Shown here: positions 17,597 through 26,855 of the stretch, piece after piece | How positions within the stretch are numbered: the stretch's first letter is position 1 | Layout of the letters: the number at the start of each line of letters is the position of its first letter | Assembly: GCA_003141435.1 (NCBI GenBank) | Contig: PLLW01000011.1 | Location: 72,822-125,614 of the forward strand | Reading direction: 5' to 3' | Length of the DNA stretch: 52,793 nucleotides | Source of the DNA: Ignavibacteriales bacterium | GTDB taxonomy: Bacteria; Bacteroidota; Ignavibacteria; Ignavibacteriales; Ignavibacteriaceae | Position numbers and translations under genes: made by a program | The notes under the pieces: generated by a model | The model's database searches: none | What the model was told of the DNA's origin: nothing | The model's input: only the letters and a program-made list of their open reading frames with translations

Positions 17597-18191
17597 TATT
17601 AACACTCCTACATTATTGTCTTCTCGCTATTATCTTGTCAGTCCCGATGTATGGTCATTCCCACGAAAATCTGGTCATTCCCGCAAAGGCGGGAATCTCA
17701 TAACCAAATTTATTCTTAACTATATCGGTAATTATTACCTCCATATCCCGTCTATATATTAGTCGTATAAGATGAGCGAGAGATGAGCGACTCAGATACG
17801 GCTCAGAATACCCGTAGATCAAACTCAGATAATTACCATCCAATGGAAAAATAGCCCCAAATTGAGTAGTTAAATGGCAATTTACCCCTTCCAATTCCCA
17901 TATAAACTCATCTCAGCTGTAATATTTACCTCATTTTAAATAGGTTATCTTTATCTCATGTCTTGAAAGTTATGAGAATTTAATTTAATTTTTTATTGCT
18001 GAATGTAACTATGTCTAGACGGGAATATTTTAAGTAAAAATTATTCGCTATTCGTTAAGAAGGCATATTCCCAAATCAAGTTTATTTATTTATAAACTAA
18101 CTTGGAGTATAATGACTTTATCTGCTGTTTCATTTCTTTAATACGATAATCACTTTATTAAAAACTAAATATATTAAACTAAGGGTGTGCT
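17597..18191. other. 595-bp intergenic gap with short repeats
   Basis: No gene is supported here; a 79-codon minus-strand frame at 17655-17894 only reads through the repeat. Visible are the hairpin repeat at 17677-17696, a preceding partial copy of the same type (GGTCATTCCC, 17653-17662), GATGAGCGA twice with 11-bp spacing (17771-17790), and AATACCCGTAGAT (17807-17819), which also occurs in the tandem array at 4159-4191. AGTTTAT/ATAAACT forms a small inverted repeat near 18078-18097. The promoter of the next gene should lie in the last 150 bp. Confidence 0.5.
17677..17696. repeat. dRS3-like hairpin repeat (ATTCCCGC-N4-GCGGGAAT)
   Basis: Perfect 8-bp arms flank a four-base loop (AAAG). The core ATTCCC...GGGAAT with GC arms is the same as the dispersed dRS3-type element of Neisseria and similar intergenic repeats in other bacteria. 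It is the only full copy in the window. Confidence 0.7.
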
Positions 18192-19622
18192 ATGAAAACA
18201 ATGCTTCTATTTGTAGTTATTCTCTTTTCGGCTATAAACATGTTCCCGCAAAAAGGAATTGTTGCTCACAACTTAAAACTAAATAAAACTGCTTCCCCTA
18301 ACGCTCAGATCTATCTTCCTGATTCGTTAATTCTTTATTCAATGACTGATACTTTACTCGTTACTGCTTCTTATGACCAGACGGGTGCAACTACTTTAAG
18401 ATTAGTAAAAGCTTGGTATAATGGCCAATGGGGAAATTATATGCGGGATATCATGACATACATTGGTAATACTGATATCAGCATGGATCTGAAGCAGATG
18501 TGGTTCAATGGTAATTGGGTTAATTCAACATTTGATAGCTCAACCTACGATGCAAAAGGTAATATGCTTGCTCATCTGTTTAGTTACTACTTGCAGGGAG
18601 TTAGGAGAGATTCTATAAAAAGCCTTCGCTCGTATGATGCAAAAGGAGGTATGCTTACTAATATAGGTTGGTACATGATAAATGGGCAATGGGTAAATCA
18701 TGATCGAAGCATTTACACCAATGACAGCAGCGGGAATCACCTGACTTTTTTGTTTCAGCAATGGTTGTCCGGTAGTTGGACAAATTTAGAACAGTATGCC
18801 TATACTTATGATGTAAATGGACATTTACTTACCTCCTTCTATCAGGTTTGGAATGGGCAGTGGGATAATGCAACACTATCCACCTATACTTATGATCCGA
18901 ATGGAAATATGCTTAGTTTTCTCGTACAGACTTCATTAAATGGGGTATGGATAAATTACACGATCGACACGTACACCTACAATGCGAATGGAAAAATGCT
19001 TACAGATTGGTTAAAGGGATGGGTTAATGGATCCTGGATGAATGGATCACTTTACACATACACTTATAATACAAATGGGTATATGGTTAATGAATTAATT
19101 CAATACTGGCTAAATGGGCTATGGACAAATACTTATCAAACCATATATACCTATGATTCACATGGGAATATAATTACTGGAAATAATACAACGTGGTCTG
19201 GTTCTTTATGGGCACCAACAGATAACCAGTTTGTTATTAATATAAATAACGATGATTACTATTTTACCGGTTACGCCATTAATTTATACTACATTCTTGT
19301 TAATACAACTGGTATCGGAGCAGATAATAGCAGCTTAGTTAATGGTTATTCACTATCACAAAATTATCCCAATCCTTTTAATCCATCTACTAAAATAAAT
19401 TATAGTCTTCCATCTGATTCCAGGGTCACTCTAGATGTATATAATATAACCGGTGAAAGAATCAGTCAGCTTGTCAATGAGGAACAACCTGCAGGCTATT
19501 ACTCTGTTGATTTCGGATCATCTAAGCTATCTTCAGGAATATATTTCTATAGGATTACTGCTGTTAATAAAACCAATGGAAATAATTTCTTGGCAATTAA
19601 GAAGATGATCCTCTTGAAATAA
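18192..19622 (+). CDS. Secreted YD-like repeat protein with T9SS sorting domain
   Basis: The 476-residue protein has a Sec signal peptide (MKTMLLFVVILFSAINMFPQ). From about residue 120 to 350 there are roughly seven units of 30-35 residues built on Y(T)YDxNGxxL...W.NGxWxN, reminiscent of YD/Rhs or MORN-like beta-hairpin repeats. A type A T9SS C-terminal domain follows from about residue 385 (YSLSQNYPNPFNPST, ending KKMILLK). It is most likely a surface or secreted beta-solenoid-like protein that binds a ligand or glycan; that is inference from repeats. It has its own terminator and is probably a single-gene unit. Confidence 0.85.
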   Translation: MKTMLLFVVILFSAINMFPQKGIVAHNLKLNKTASPNAQIYLPDSLILYSMTDTLLVTASYDQTGATTLRLVKAWYNGQWGNYMRDIMTYIGNTDISMDLKQMWFNGNWVNSTFDSSTYDAKGNMLAHLFSYYLQGVRRDSIKSLRSYDAKGGMLTNIGWYMINGQWVNHDRSIYTNDSSGNHLTFLFQQWLSGSWTNLEQYAYTYDVNGHLLTSFYQVWNGQWDNATLSTYTYDPNGNMLSFLVQTSLNGVWINYTIDTYTYNANGKMLTDWLKGWVNGSWMNGSLYTYTYNTNGYMVNELIQYWLNGLWTNTYQTIYTYDSHGNIITGNNTTWSGSLWAPTDNQFVININNDDYYFTGYAINLYYILVNTTGIGADNSSLVNGYSLSQNYPNPFNPSTKINYSLPSDSRVTLDVYNITGERISQLVNEEQPAGYYSVDFGSSKLSSGIYFYRITAVNKTNGNNFLAIKKMILLK

Positions 19623-19635
19623 TATTTATGTCTGC

Positions 19636-19666
19636 AAAGCTGGATGGGTATCACTCATCCGGCTTT
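19636..19666 (+). terminator. Hairpin terminator after the YD-repeat gene
   Basis: AAAGCTGGATGGG pairs with CTCATCCGGCTTT over 13 bp (two wobble pairs) around TATCA, starting 14 bp after the stop codon, followed by a short pyrimidine-rich tract. Confidence 0.75.
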
Positions 19667-19751
19667 CTTACTTCCTGAAACACATAAATTATCCCCCTTT
19701 ATTAGTGTATTCTTAAGATCAATTCAGGTTTTCCCCTATATATTCAGTTTC

Positions 19752-19766
19752 ACCTAATTATTAGGT
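19752..19766. promoter_or_regulatory. Inverted repeat upstream of the SBBP gene, possible operator
   Basis: ACCTAAT-T-ATTAGGT is a perfect 7-bp inverted repeat with one central base, ending 60 bp before the ATG at 19826. Its place and symmetry fit a dimeric regulator site; nothing identifies the regulator. Confidence 0.35.
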
Positions 19767-19825
19767 TATAGTTATAAAAAACAACTAATTAACTGTTTAT
19801 AAAAATAACTGACTTAAAGCATACC

Positions 19826-22546
19826 ATGAAAACTACGTTACTGTTTCTTATTCTCACTATTCCAATATTTGCGGGTAATGAACAAATCCAGGATCAATTA
19901 AACCGGGCTAATAAAAATTTCTTTATTGAAAACAAAGGGCAATGGCCTTCCGAAGTAAAGTATCTTGCTAAAGTAGGTGGTATGAATGCCTGGATAACTA
20001 ATTCCGGTGTCGTTTACGATTACTTCCGGATTGCAAAGAATTACAATGAATCTGAAACTTTGAAAATGACACGGCACAAAAAGGAAGAATTCGAAAAGAA
20101 GAATACAAGTATAAAGGGGCATGCAGTTAAAATGCAGCTTGTAGACGTAAATGCATCATCTGTACAACAGGGAAATAATAAGCAGAAAAGCTATTATAAT
20201 TATTTCATAGGAAATGATAAAAGCAAATGGGCATCTTACGTTCCCCTTTATGGAGATGTTGAACAGGATAATATATATAAGAATATAAATGTTAAATATT
20301 ATTTTGACGGAAATTCAATCAGGTATGATTATATAGTTAAACCGGGGGCTGATCTTTCTAAATTAAGATTGAAGTTTGAAGGTCAGGAATCAGTAAGAAC
20401 AAATGATGCGGGGGAAATAGTTATTAAGACAAGCCTAGGTGAAGTTACAAACGGGAAACTTTATTCTTATCAAACTGATAATGGAATAAAAACAGAGGTT
20501 AACTGCAAGTTTGTACTAAATGTAGATGGAACAATTAATCTTAATGCTTCAAGTTATGATAAGGAAAAGGATTTAATCATAGATCCCCTGGTATACTCTA
20601 CTTTTATTGGGGGAAGTAATAATGATTATGGTCGTTCAATTGCAATCGATGCCGGTGGGAATGCATATATAACAGGATATACAGCTTCAACAAATTATCC
20701 TACGACACCTGGAGCATATGATTCTACTTATTTAGCCGGTAATGATGCCTTTGTAACAAAACTAAACTCAACAGGAACTGCCCTGGTTTATTCTACTTAT
20801 ATGGGAGGAAATGATGACGATTCTGGCAATTCAATAGCAGTAGACGCCAGTGGATATGCATATATAACAGGATATACAAAATCTACAAATTATCCTACAA
20901 CATCGGGCGCTTATCAGACTAATGGTGGTGGTAGTAATAATGATGCGTTTGTAACAAAACTAAACTCAACAGGAAGTGCTCTTGTTTACTCTACTTATAT
21001 AGGAGGGGGGGGTGATGATTTTGGCTATTCAATTGCAATCGATGCAGATGGGAATGCATATATAACAGGATCTACCTTTTCTTCAGATTATCCTACAACG
21101 CCTGGAGTTTATCAGACTACTAATAATGGTTATTCTAATGACTTTGTAACTAAACTAAACTCTACAGGAAGCGCTCTTGTTTACTCTACTTATATAGGAG
21201 GGGGCACTAATGATAATGTCAATTCAATAACTATCGATGCTGGTGGGAATGCATATATAACAGGATCTACCTCTTCTTCCGATTATCCTACAACACCGGG
21301 AGCTTACCAAATTACTGGTCGTGGTTATTCTGATGCCTTTGTTACAAAACTAAACTCAACAGGAAGCGCTCTTGTCTACTCTACTTATATAGGAAGTAAT
21401 AATGATGATTATGGCTATTCAATTGCAGTCGATGCTGGTGGGAATGTGTATATAACAGGATATACAACTTCTTCCGATTATCCTACAACAGTGGGGGCTT
21501 ATCAAACTATTGGTGGTGGTAATTCAGATGCATTTGTAACAAAACTATATCTTCAGCCAATAGGTAACAGTCAAACACCTTCAACAGGCCAGAATAATAA
21601 TTTAAGCTTTGGCGCTACAAACATCTTATTCGATATGTTTGTTTCTACTGCAGCCCAAATTACTTCAATATTTTATGAATATGCATCTCCCCAATCAGGT
21701 ACATTACCGGAGGGGATAAATGGAGTCAGTCAATATTATTGGACAATTTCTGCACCCGGAATAAGCTTTGATAACGGATATATTAAAGTTCCCGTTGCAT
21801 CATTAAGAGGAGTAAATAATCCTGCACACCTGGTCTGGTTAAAGAGAACGAACCCGGGCGATGTATGGACTAATATTGGTGGCTCAATAATAGATGGAAA
21901 TCTTGTAAGCACTGTAGCATTTTCATCTTTCTCGGAGTTTGCCATAGGAACTAAAGGAGATGACCCCTTACCTATTCAACTTACAAGCTTCTCCGCCGAA
22001 CAGGATAATGGAAATGTATTATTAAGGTGGGAAACCAAATCTGAAGTGCAAAATGCCGGTTTTGATGTTGAGAGGAAAACGGCATCAGATGAGCAATTTA
22101 TTAAGATCGGGTTTATTAAGGGCAGTGGCAATAGTAATACACCCAAACAGTATTCGTTTGAAGATAACTCAAGTCAACCAGGTAATATTTCTTATAGGCT
22201 GTGCCAAATAAATACTGATGGATTGGTTGCTTTTTCAAATGAAATACAAGTAAACAGTATCCCTTCTAACTATATATTATACCAAAACTATCCTAATCCA
22301 TTTAACCCTTCAACTATTATTAAATATACACTTCCATTTGAGAGTAAGGTAAGCATTAAGTTCTACAATTCAATTGGTCAGTGTATTCGTGAAGTTAATG
22401 AGGCAACTATGCAGCCGGGATATTATAGTCTAAACTTCAACTCATCTGGTTTAGCAAGCGGAATATACTTCTATTCAATAAAAGCTGTTTCGACAAACGC
22501 TAAAAATAACTATACTGCTGTTAAGAAGATGATGCTACTCAAATAA
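19826..22546 (+). CDS. Secreted SBBP beta-propeller protein with T9SS sorting domain
   Basis: The 906-residue protein has a signal peptide (MKTTLLFLILTIPIFAG). An N-terminal domain (about 35-250, starting FIENKGQWPSEVKYLAK) matches the one that usually precedes SBBP repeats. About six SBBP repeats of ~57 residues (255-590) are each marked VYSTYIGG...DDxGxSIAxDxxGNAYITGxTxSxxYPTTPGAYQ and DAFVTKLNSTG. A further beta-rich region follows (about 590-800), and a T9SS type A domain from about 815 ends KKMMLLK. The repeats should form a propeller. It is exported to the surface; ligand unknown. The DNA of the repeats is also similar, so copy number may vary among strains. Confidence 0.88.
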   Translation: MKTTLLFLILTIPIFAGNEQIQDQLNRANKNFFIENKGQWPSEVKYLAKVGGMNAWITNSGVVYDYFRIAKNYNESETLKMTRHKKEEFEKKNTSIKGHAVKMQLVDVNASSVQQGNNKQKSYYNYFIGNDKSKWASYVPLYGDVEQDNIYKNINVKYYFDGNSIRYDYIVKPGADLSKLRLKFEGQESVRTNDAGEIVIKTSLGEVTNGKLYSYQTDNGIKTEVNCKFVLNVDGTINLNASSYDKEKDLIIDPLVYSTFIGGSNNDYGRSIAIDAGGNAYITGYTASTNYPTTPGAYDSTYLAGNDAFVTKLNSTGTALVYSTYMGGNDDDSGNSIAVDASGYAYITGYTKSTNYPTTSGAYQTNGGGSNNDAFVTKLNSTGSALVYSTYIGGGGDDFGYSIAIDADGNAYITGSTFSSDYPTTPGVYQTTNNGYSNDFVTKLNSTGSALVYSTYIGGGTNDNVNSITIDAGGNAYITGSTSSSDYPTTPGAYQITGRGYSDAFVTKLNSTGSALVYSTYIGSNNDDYGYSIAVDAGGNVYITGYTTSSDYPTTVGAYQTIGGGNSDAFVTKLYLQPIGNSQTPSTGQNNNLSFGATNILFDMFVSTAAQITSIFYEYASPQSGTLPEGINGVSQYYWTISAPGISFDNGYIKVPVASLRGVNNPAHLVWLKRTNPGDVWTNIGGSIIDGNLVSTVAFSSFSEFAIGTKGDDPLPIQLTSFSAEQDNGNVLLRWETKSEVQNAGFDVERKTASDEQFIKIGFIKGSGNSNTPKQYSFEDNSSQPGNISYRLCQINTDGLVAFSNEIQVNSIPSNYILYQNYPNPFNPSTIIKYTLPFESKVSIKFYNSIGQCIREVNEATMQPGYYSLNFNSSGLASGIYFYSIKAVSTNAKNNYTAVKKMMLLK

Positions 22547-22572
22547 CGACAAATAAAACCAATCAATTCCCT

Positions 22573-22606
22573 AAATCCCGTTATAACTACTCTTGTAACG
22601 GGATTT
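22573..22606 (+). terminator. Hairpin terminator after the SBBP gene
   Basis: AAATCCCGTTA and TAACGGGATTT form a perfect 11-bp stem with a 12-base loop, 27 bp after the stop codon, followed by a weak T-rich stretch. Confidence 0.75.
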
Positions 22607-22754
22607 CCTTATTATTCCCAGCAATAAATACAATAACCTTATCCCCCTCCCCTTATAAAGTACTCATATAACACACATATTTCCCCCTAAATTTCATTGA
22701 AGATTATTATATTTCTACTTACTTTGATTTTTAACCTGATATCTACTACAACTT

Positions 22755-25700
22755 ATGGTAAAATACGACTTCCACATTACCGGGTATTCACACAAAAAAT
22801 ACCATATCGATGAATCCCTCTTTTCCATTGAAGGGAAAATCATTATCACTACCCCTTACCAGGCACGACTCCTCTCTGACAACATTAACACTGTCAGAAA
22901 ATCAGAAGGCAAAGCCGACCAGCAGGTAACACCTGGACAGGTAAATGGTCTGGGTCTCCTCCATGAGATTTTTCATTATATGATCAGCTATTACGAAGAA
23001 AAGATAAACCCCGGTGTCTTCTCTCGCAGTATGAACTACCTTAAATCCAAATTCAAAGATGATCTCGATAAGGTATTATTAGAATTTGTAAATGAATTCC
23101 CATCCATGCAGGTATACAAAAATGAGATGACCTCTGGGGATTATCTGAACGGATTCACAGGCAGCAAATCCAATAAGGAAATAATCCTTGAAGAAATCAT
23201 TTTATTATCCATAGAAAATATTAACCCTGCCACCGTTCTGCTTAAGGAACTTTATGATGACTCTGGTCTGGCAAAGAAAACTCCCTATCTTATCTTGCTT
23301 AATGAAACTGAAAATTTCTTCCTTAAAGAAAAACCTATAGGATCAGACAATCTTCCCTTATTATCATTCCTTAAACATCCTATCCTTTCTTCTCCAAACA
23401 GCATTGATGATCAGCTCACATTTATACTAAATAAATGGGGTGTCTTTGTTTATGATAAATTCTATAAAAGAATACTCAGCGGTAAAGATCTTATCTATGA
23501 AGATGCTAAATTATTCTTACATCACGGAGGAGGTGAAAAAGGAACACCCCCTGTACCCTCTTATGAATTCGATAAAGATTATTTCGAAAGGTTAAGAGCT
23601 AAATTAGCAGCAGGACTTAAATTAACTGACGATGAGAGCCGTTTTTATTATGCTGAAACAGAACAGTTTACAGCAGATACTGATTGGATGCCTAAGGTTG
23701 TCATGATCGCAAAGAACGCTTATGTATGGATGCACCAGTTATCAAAAAAATATCAACGCGAAATTAAGCGTCTTGACCAGATACCCGATGAAGAGCTTAA
23801 CATCCTTGCAGATTGGAACTTCACCGCTCTCTGGCTTATAGGCATCTGGGAAAGAAGCACTGCTTCTAAAAAAATAAAAATACTTATGGGAAATCCTGAA
23901 GCAGCATCGTCCGCCTATTCCTTATTTGATTATGTCATCGCCTGGGATTTGGGTGGAGAGGATGCATTCCTTAATCTTAAACATCGTGCATGGGAAAGAG
24001 GAATTCGGCTTGCAAGCGATATGGTTCCTAACCATACGGGTATATTTTCAAAGTGGGTTGTTGAAAAACCGGATTATTTTATACAGGCAGATCATACTCC
24101 CTATCCTTCTTACCAGTTCCATAGTCCAAATCTTTCTGATGATGATAGAGTCCAGGTAAGGATTGAAGATAAATATTATTCTAAACAGGATGCCGCTGTA
24201 GTTTTTCAGAGAGTTGATAGTTATACTGGCGATGTAAGATACATTTATCATGGCAACGATGGTACTAATATGCCCTGGAACGATACCGCACAGCTTAACC
24301 TGCTAAACCCTGAGGTGCGCGAGTCCCTGATTCAGACCATAATGCATGTTGCAAGAAAAACTCCTATCATACGCTTTGATGCTGCAATGACTCTCTCTAA
24401 GAAACATTACCAGAGATTGTGGTTTCCCCAACCCGGACTGGGAGGAGGTGTTCCTTCAAGATCTGATTATGCAATGACCCGCACTGAATTTGATGAGGCT
24501 ATGCCCGTTGAATTCTGGCGCGAAGTTGTTGACAGGATAAATTCGGAACTTCCAAACACCCTTCTGCTTGCAGAGGCATTCTGGCTTATGGAAGGCTATT
24601 TTGTACGAACCTTGGGCATGCACCGCGTTTATAATAGCGCTTTCATGCATATGCTGATGAAGGAGGAGAATGATAAATATAAGCTCCTTATAAAGAATAC
24701 TCTCGAATTTAATCCTGAAATACTCAAACGGTATGTAAATTTCATGAGCAATCCTGATGAGGAAACGGCAATCAATCAATTCGGCGGAGGTGATAAGTAT
24801 TTCGGAATAGCACTATTGATGTGCACACTCCCCGGACTCCCGATGTTCGCACATGGACAGATAGAAGGATACTCGGAAAAATACGGCATGGAATACCAGC
24901 GCTCTTATTATGATGAGTATGTTAATGAACATCTGGTATGGAGGCACGTTACAGAGATTTTTCCCCTCATTAAAAAGCGGTATATATTCAGCCAGGTATA
25001 TAATTTCGAATTGTATGACCTGATTGATGATTTCGGAAATATGAACGATAATGTTATCGCTTATTCTAATAATGTCGATGGGGAAAGATCTTTAATTATA
25101 TATAATAACTCCTACACCGAAGCTAAAGGCACAATAAATTATACTGCTAATAAGATCAATTCTTCAGGTAATATATCTAACAAAAAATTATCTGAAGCAA
25201 TGGGTATTCGGGGAGATCATAATATTTATTACATATACAGGGACCACCGCTCAAACCTGGAATATATAAGATCAGGAAATGATATTTGCGATTCGGGACT
25301 TTATATTCTTTTAGGCGGATATCAGTATAACGCCTTACTTGATTTCAGGGAGGTATATGATTACTCAGGTTCCTATTATCAGATAAATAATTTCCTGAAC
25401 GGAAGAGGCGTGCCATCGGTCGAAAATGCTAAGAATGAACTTCACCTTTCAGGTGTTCATCTATCCTTAAGAAAACTCTTGTCTCCCGATATGCTGTATA
25501 AGTTTGATACCCTGCTTACTGAAGAGCAAATGAACGAAACCGGGATTAAGGAAATACTCTCCGTCATCTCTGCTGATGTTAACTACTTTATAAATGAACT
25601 CAATCGTATAAAACATGTACCCTTTAATAATGAGAAGATCCTAAAGCAGGTAGAAGCAGATATTAACACTTCCCGTCTATATTTATCTGCATTAAGAGAA

Positions 25701-26582
25701 ATAGATTCCCTGGATACTAAACCGGAATGGTTCGATAAATTCGCTTTGTCATTACCTATTTTCGGTGAAAATGGAAAGAGTATAAACAGAAGTCTCCTGC
25801 TTCCACTCATTGTGCTCAGAAACCTGTCACACTATGAGATAAATGATCTTCCCGGTTCAGGAAATTTGATAGATAAACTTATGATGGACAGAATCTTCTT
25901 TGAGGTTTTAGAAGGTAAGGGAGTTGATAATGAAGACACTGGTAAAAAGATTTTCCTTTCCAGGGCTATAATAAAAGATGATATTCAGGAAAATAAAAAT
26001 GCTGTTAAGTTCCTGGATAATGTCGCTTCGCATTATGAGTCTGCTAATTTTATAGGTCTTCACGAATTTGAAGGTATAAGGTATTGCAATAAAGAAAATT
26101 TTGAGTCTTATCTTGACTGGCAGCTTACATTCGCAGGAATAGAGGCATTAAAGGAGATAAATATGAAAAGTTCAAAACCACGACATACTAAATCAGATGC
26201 GAAAAGAATCACGAATAAATTAAGATCTTTATACGATTATTACAGCCGTATAAAGGTTGCTTCTTATGAAGCACGTTATGACTTTGACAATACAAAGAAA
26301 CTGCTTGAGGATAAATCTAAATCCAATGAAACCGGCATAAAGACAGGAGTTGTCAAAAAACGGATAACAATGAATAAAATCAAGAGCAGGTTAGTTGATA
26401 TAAAGAAAAATTCTGACGCAAAGAATAAAGCTAAAAAAACAAAGAAAGCTGATAAAAAGAAAATATCTGTTATTAAGAAGAAAGCCAAAATAACAAAGAA
26501 GGCTGATAAAAAGAAAATATCTATTACTAAGAAGAAATTTGATAAGTTAAAGAAAAATGATATGAAGAAGAAAAAGAAGTAA
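22755..26582 (+). CDS. Very large GH13 alpha-amylase-family protein with Lys-rich tail
   Basis: The 1,275-residue protein has a GH13 TIM-barrel in its middle (about 340-780). DMVPNH (D422) is conserved region I, RFDAAM (D542) the nucleophile region, LLAEAFW (E607) the acid/base, and MSNPDEE (D668) the region with the transition-state Asp. The usual His before that Asp is Pro here. No signal peptide is seen, so it is probably cytoplasmic, acting on alpha-glucan or a maltosyl/trehalose-like substrate. The first ~330 residues are helical and unassigned and contain HEIFH; the last ~45 residues are Lys-rich with an 18-residue repeat. Long amylase-family proteins of this plan occur in related phyla, with unproven function. 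Confidence 0.8.
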   Translation: MVKYDFHITGYSHKKYHIDESLFSIEGKIIITTPYQARLLSDNINTVRKSEGKADQQVTPGQVNGLGLLHEIFHYMISYYEEKINPGVFSRSMNYLKSKFKDDLDKVLLEFVNEFPSMQVYKNEMTSGDYLNGFTGSKSNKEIILEEIILLSIENINPATVLLKELYDDSGLAKKTPYLILLNETENFFLKEKPIGSDNLPLLSFLKHPILSSPNSIDDQLTFILNKWGVFVYDKFYKRILSGKDLIYEDAKLFLHHGGGEKGTPPVPSYEFDKDYFERLRAKLAAGLKLTDDESRFYYAETEQFTADTDWMPKVVMIAKNAYVWMHQLSKKYQREIKRLDQIPDEELNILADWNFTALWLIGIWERSTASKKIKILMGNPEAASSAYSLFDYVIAWDLGGEDAFLNLKHRAWERGIRLASDMVPNHTGIFSKWVVEKPDYFIQADHTPYPSYQFHSPNLSDDDRVQVRIEDKYYSKQDAAVVFQRVDSYTGDVRYIYHGNDGTNMPWNDTAQLNLLNPEVRESLIQTIMHVARKTPIIRFDAAMTLSKKHYQRLWFPQPGLGGGVPSRSDYAMTRTEFDEAMPVEFWREVVDRINSELPNTLLLAEAFWLMEGYFVRTLGMHRVYNSAFMHMLMKEENDKYKLLIKNTLEFNPEILKRYVNFMSNPDEETAINQFGGGDKYFGIALLMCTLPGLPMFAHGQIEGYSEKYGMEYQRSYYDEYVNEHLVWRHVTEIFPLIKKRYIFSQVYNFELYDLIDDFGNMNDNVIAYSNNVDGERSLIIYNNSYTEAKGTINYTANKINSSGNISNKKLSEAMGIRGDHNIYYIYRDHRSNLEYIRSGNDICDSGLYILLGGYQYNALLDFREVYDYSGSYYQINNFLNGRGVPSVENAKNELHLSGVHLSLRKLLSPDMLYKFDTLLTEEQMNETGIKEILSVISADVNYFINELNRIKHVPFNNEKILKQVEADINTSRLYLSALREIDSLDTKPEWFDKFALSLPIFGENGKSINRSLLLPLIVLRNLSHYEINDLPGSGNLIDKLMMDRIFFEVLEGKGVDNEDTGKKIFLSRAIIKDDIQENKNAVKFLDNVASHYESANFIGLHEFEGIRYCNKENFESYLDWQLTFAGIEALKEINMKSSKPRHTKSDAKRITNKLRSLYDYYSRIKVASYEARYDFDNTKKLLEDKSKSNETGIKTGVVKKRITMNKIKSRLVDIKKNSDAKNKAKKTKKADKKKISVIKKKAKITKKADKKKISITKKKFDKLKKNDMKKKKK

Positions 26583-26645
26583 ACATGCAAAAGCTAAAAC
26601 TGCTATTATTATATTTATTAAATTGAATAAATAAAAGGAATCTTA

Positions 26646-26849
26646 ATGAAAACACAGGAATTCAAAATCGAAGGGATGTCATGCGGTCATTGTGTAATGG
26701 CTGTACGAAAAGAATTAAGCAAACTTGTTAATATAAAGATTGATGACGTTCAGATTGGTAAAGCCAAAGTCGAATTTGACGAATCCAAAATACAGGAGAG
26801 CCTTATTGTCAAAGCTATTGAAGAAGCCGGGTTCAAAGTAGTAAGCTGA
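26646..26849 (+). CDS. copZ: Copper chaperone, heavy-metal-associated domain
   Basis: The 67-residue protein is a single HMA domain with the metal-binding GMSCGHC loop near residues 10-16 and the expected beta-alpha-beta-beta-alpha-beta length. It would bind Cu(I) in the cytoplasm and pass it to the P-type ATPase encoded six bases downstream. AAGGAATCTTA before the ATG is a good ribosome binding site and marks the start of the two-gene copper unit. Confidence 0.9.
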   Translation: MKTQEFKIEGMSCGHCVMAVRKELSKLVNIKIDDVQIGKAKVEFDESKIQESLIVKAIEEAGFKVVS

Positions 26850-26855
26850 ATTAAA

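Noticed and set aside
17655-17894. 79-codon minus-strand open frame containing IPAFAGMT
   Set aside because: The peptide is just the translation of the dRS3-like hairpin repeat, and the frame has no family pattern or ribosome binding site.
17597-18191. Possible CRISPR array because of several short repeats
   Set aside because: Repeats are of different types, too short and not regularly spaced with unique spacers, and no cas genes are present.
22940-23000. HEIFH in the GH13 protein as an active zinc protease site
   Set aside because: No matching third ligand or protease fold pattern is visible nearby, and the pentapeptide can arise by chance in a helical region; kept only as a side remark.
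26276-26590. 104-codon minus-strand frame rich in Phe and Leu
   Set aside because: It is the reverse reading of the Lys-rich tail of the GH13 gene (AAA/AAG becomes TTT/CTT), which imitates a membrane protein.
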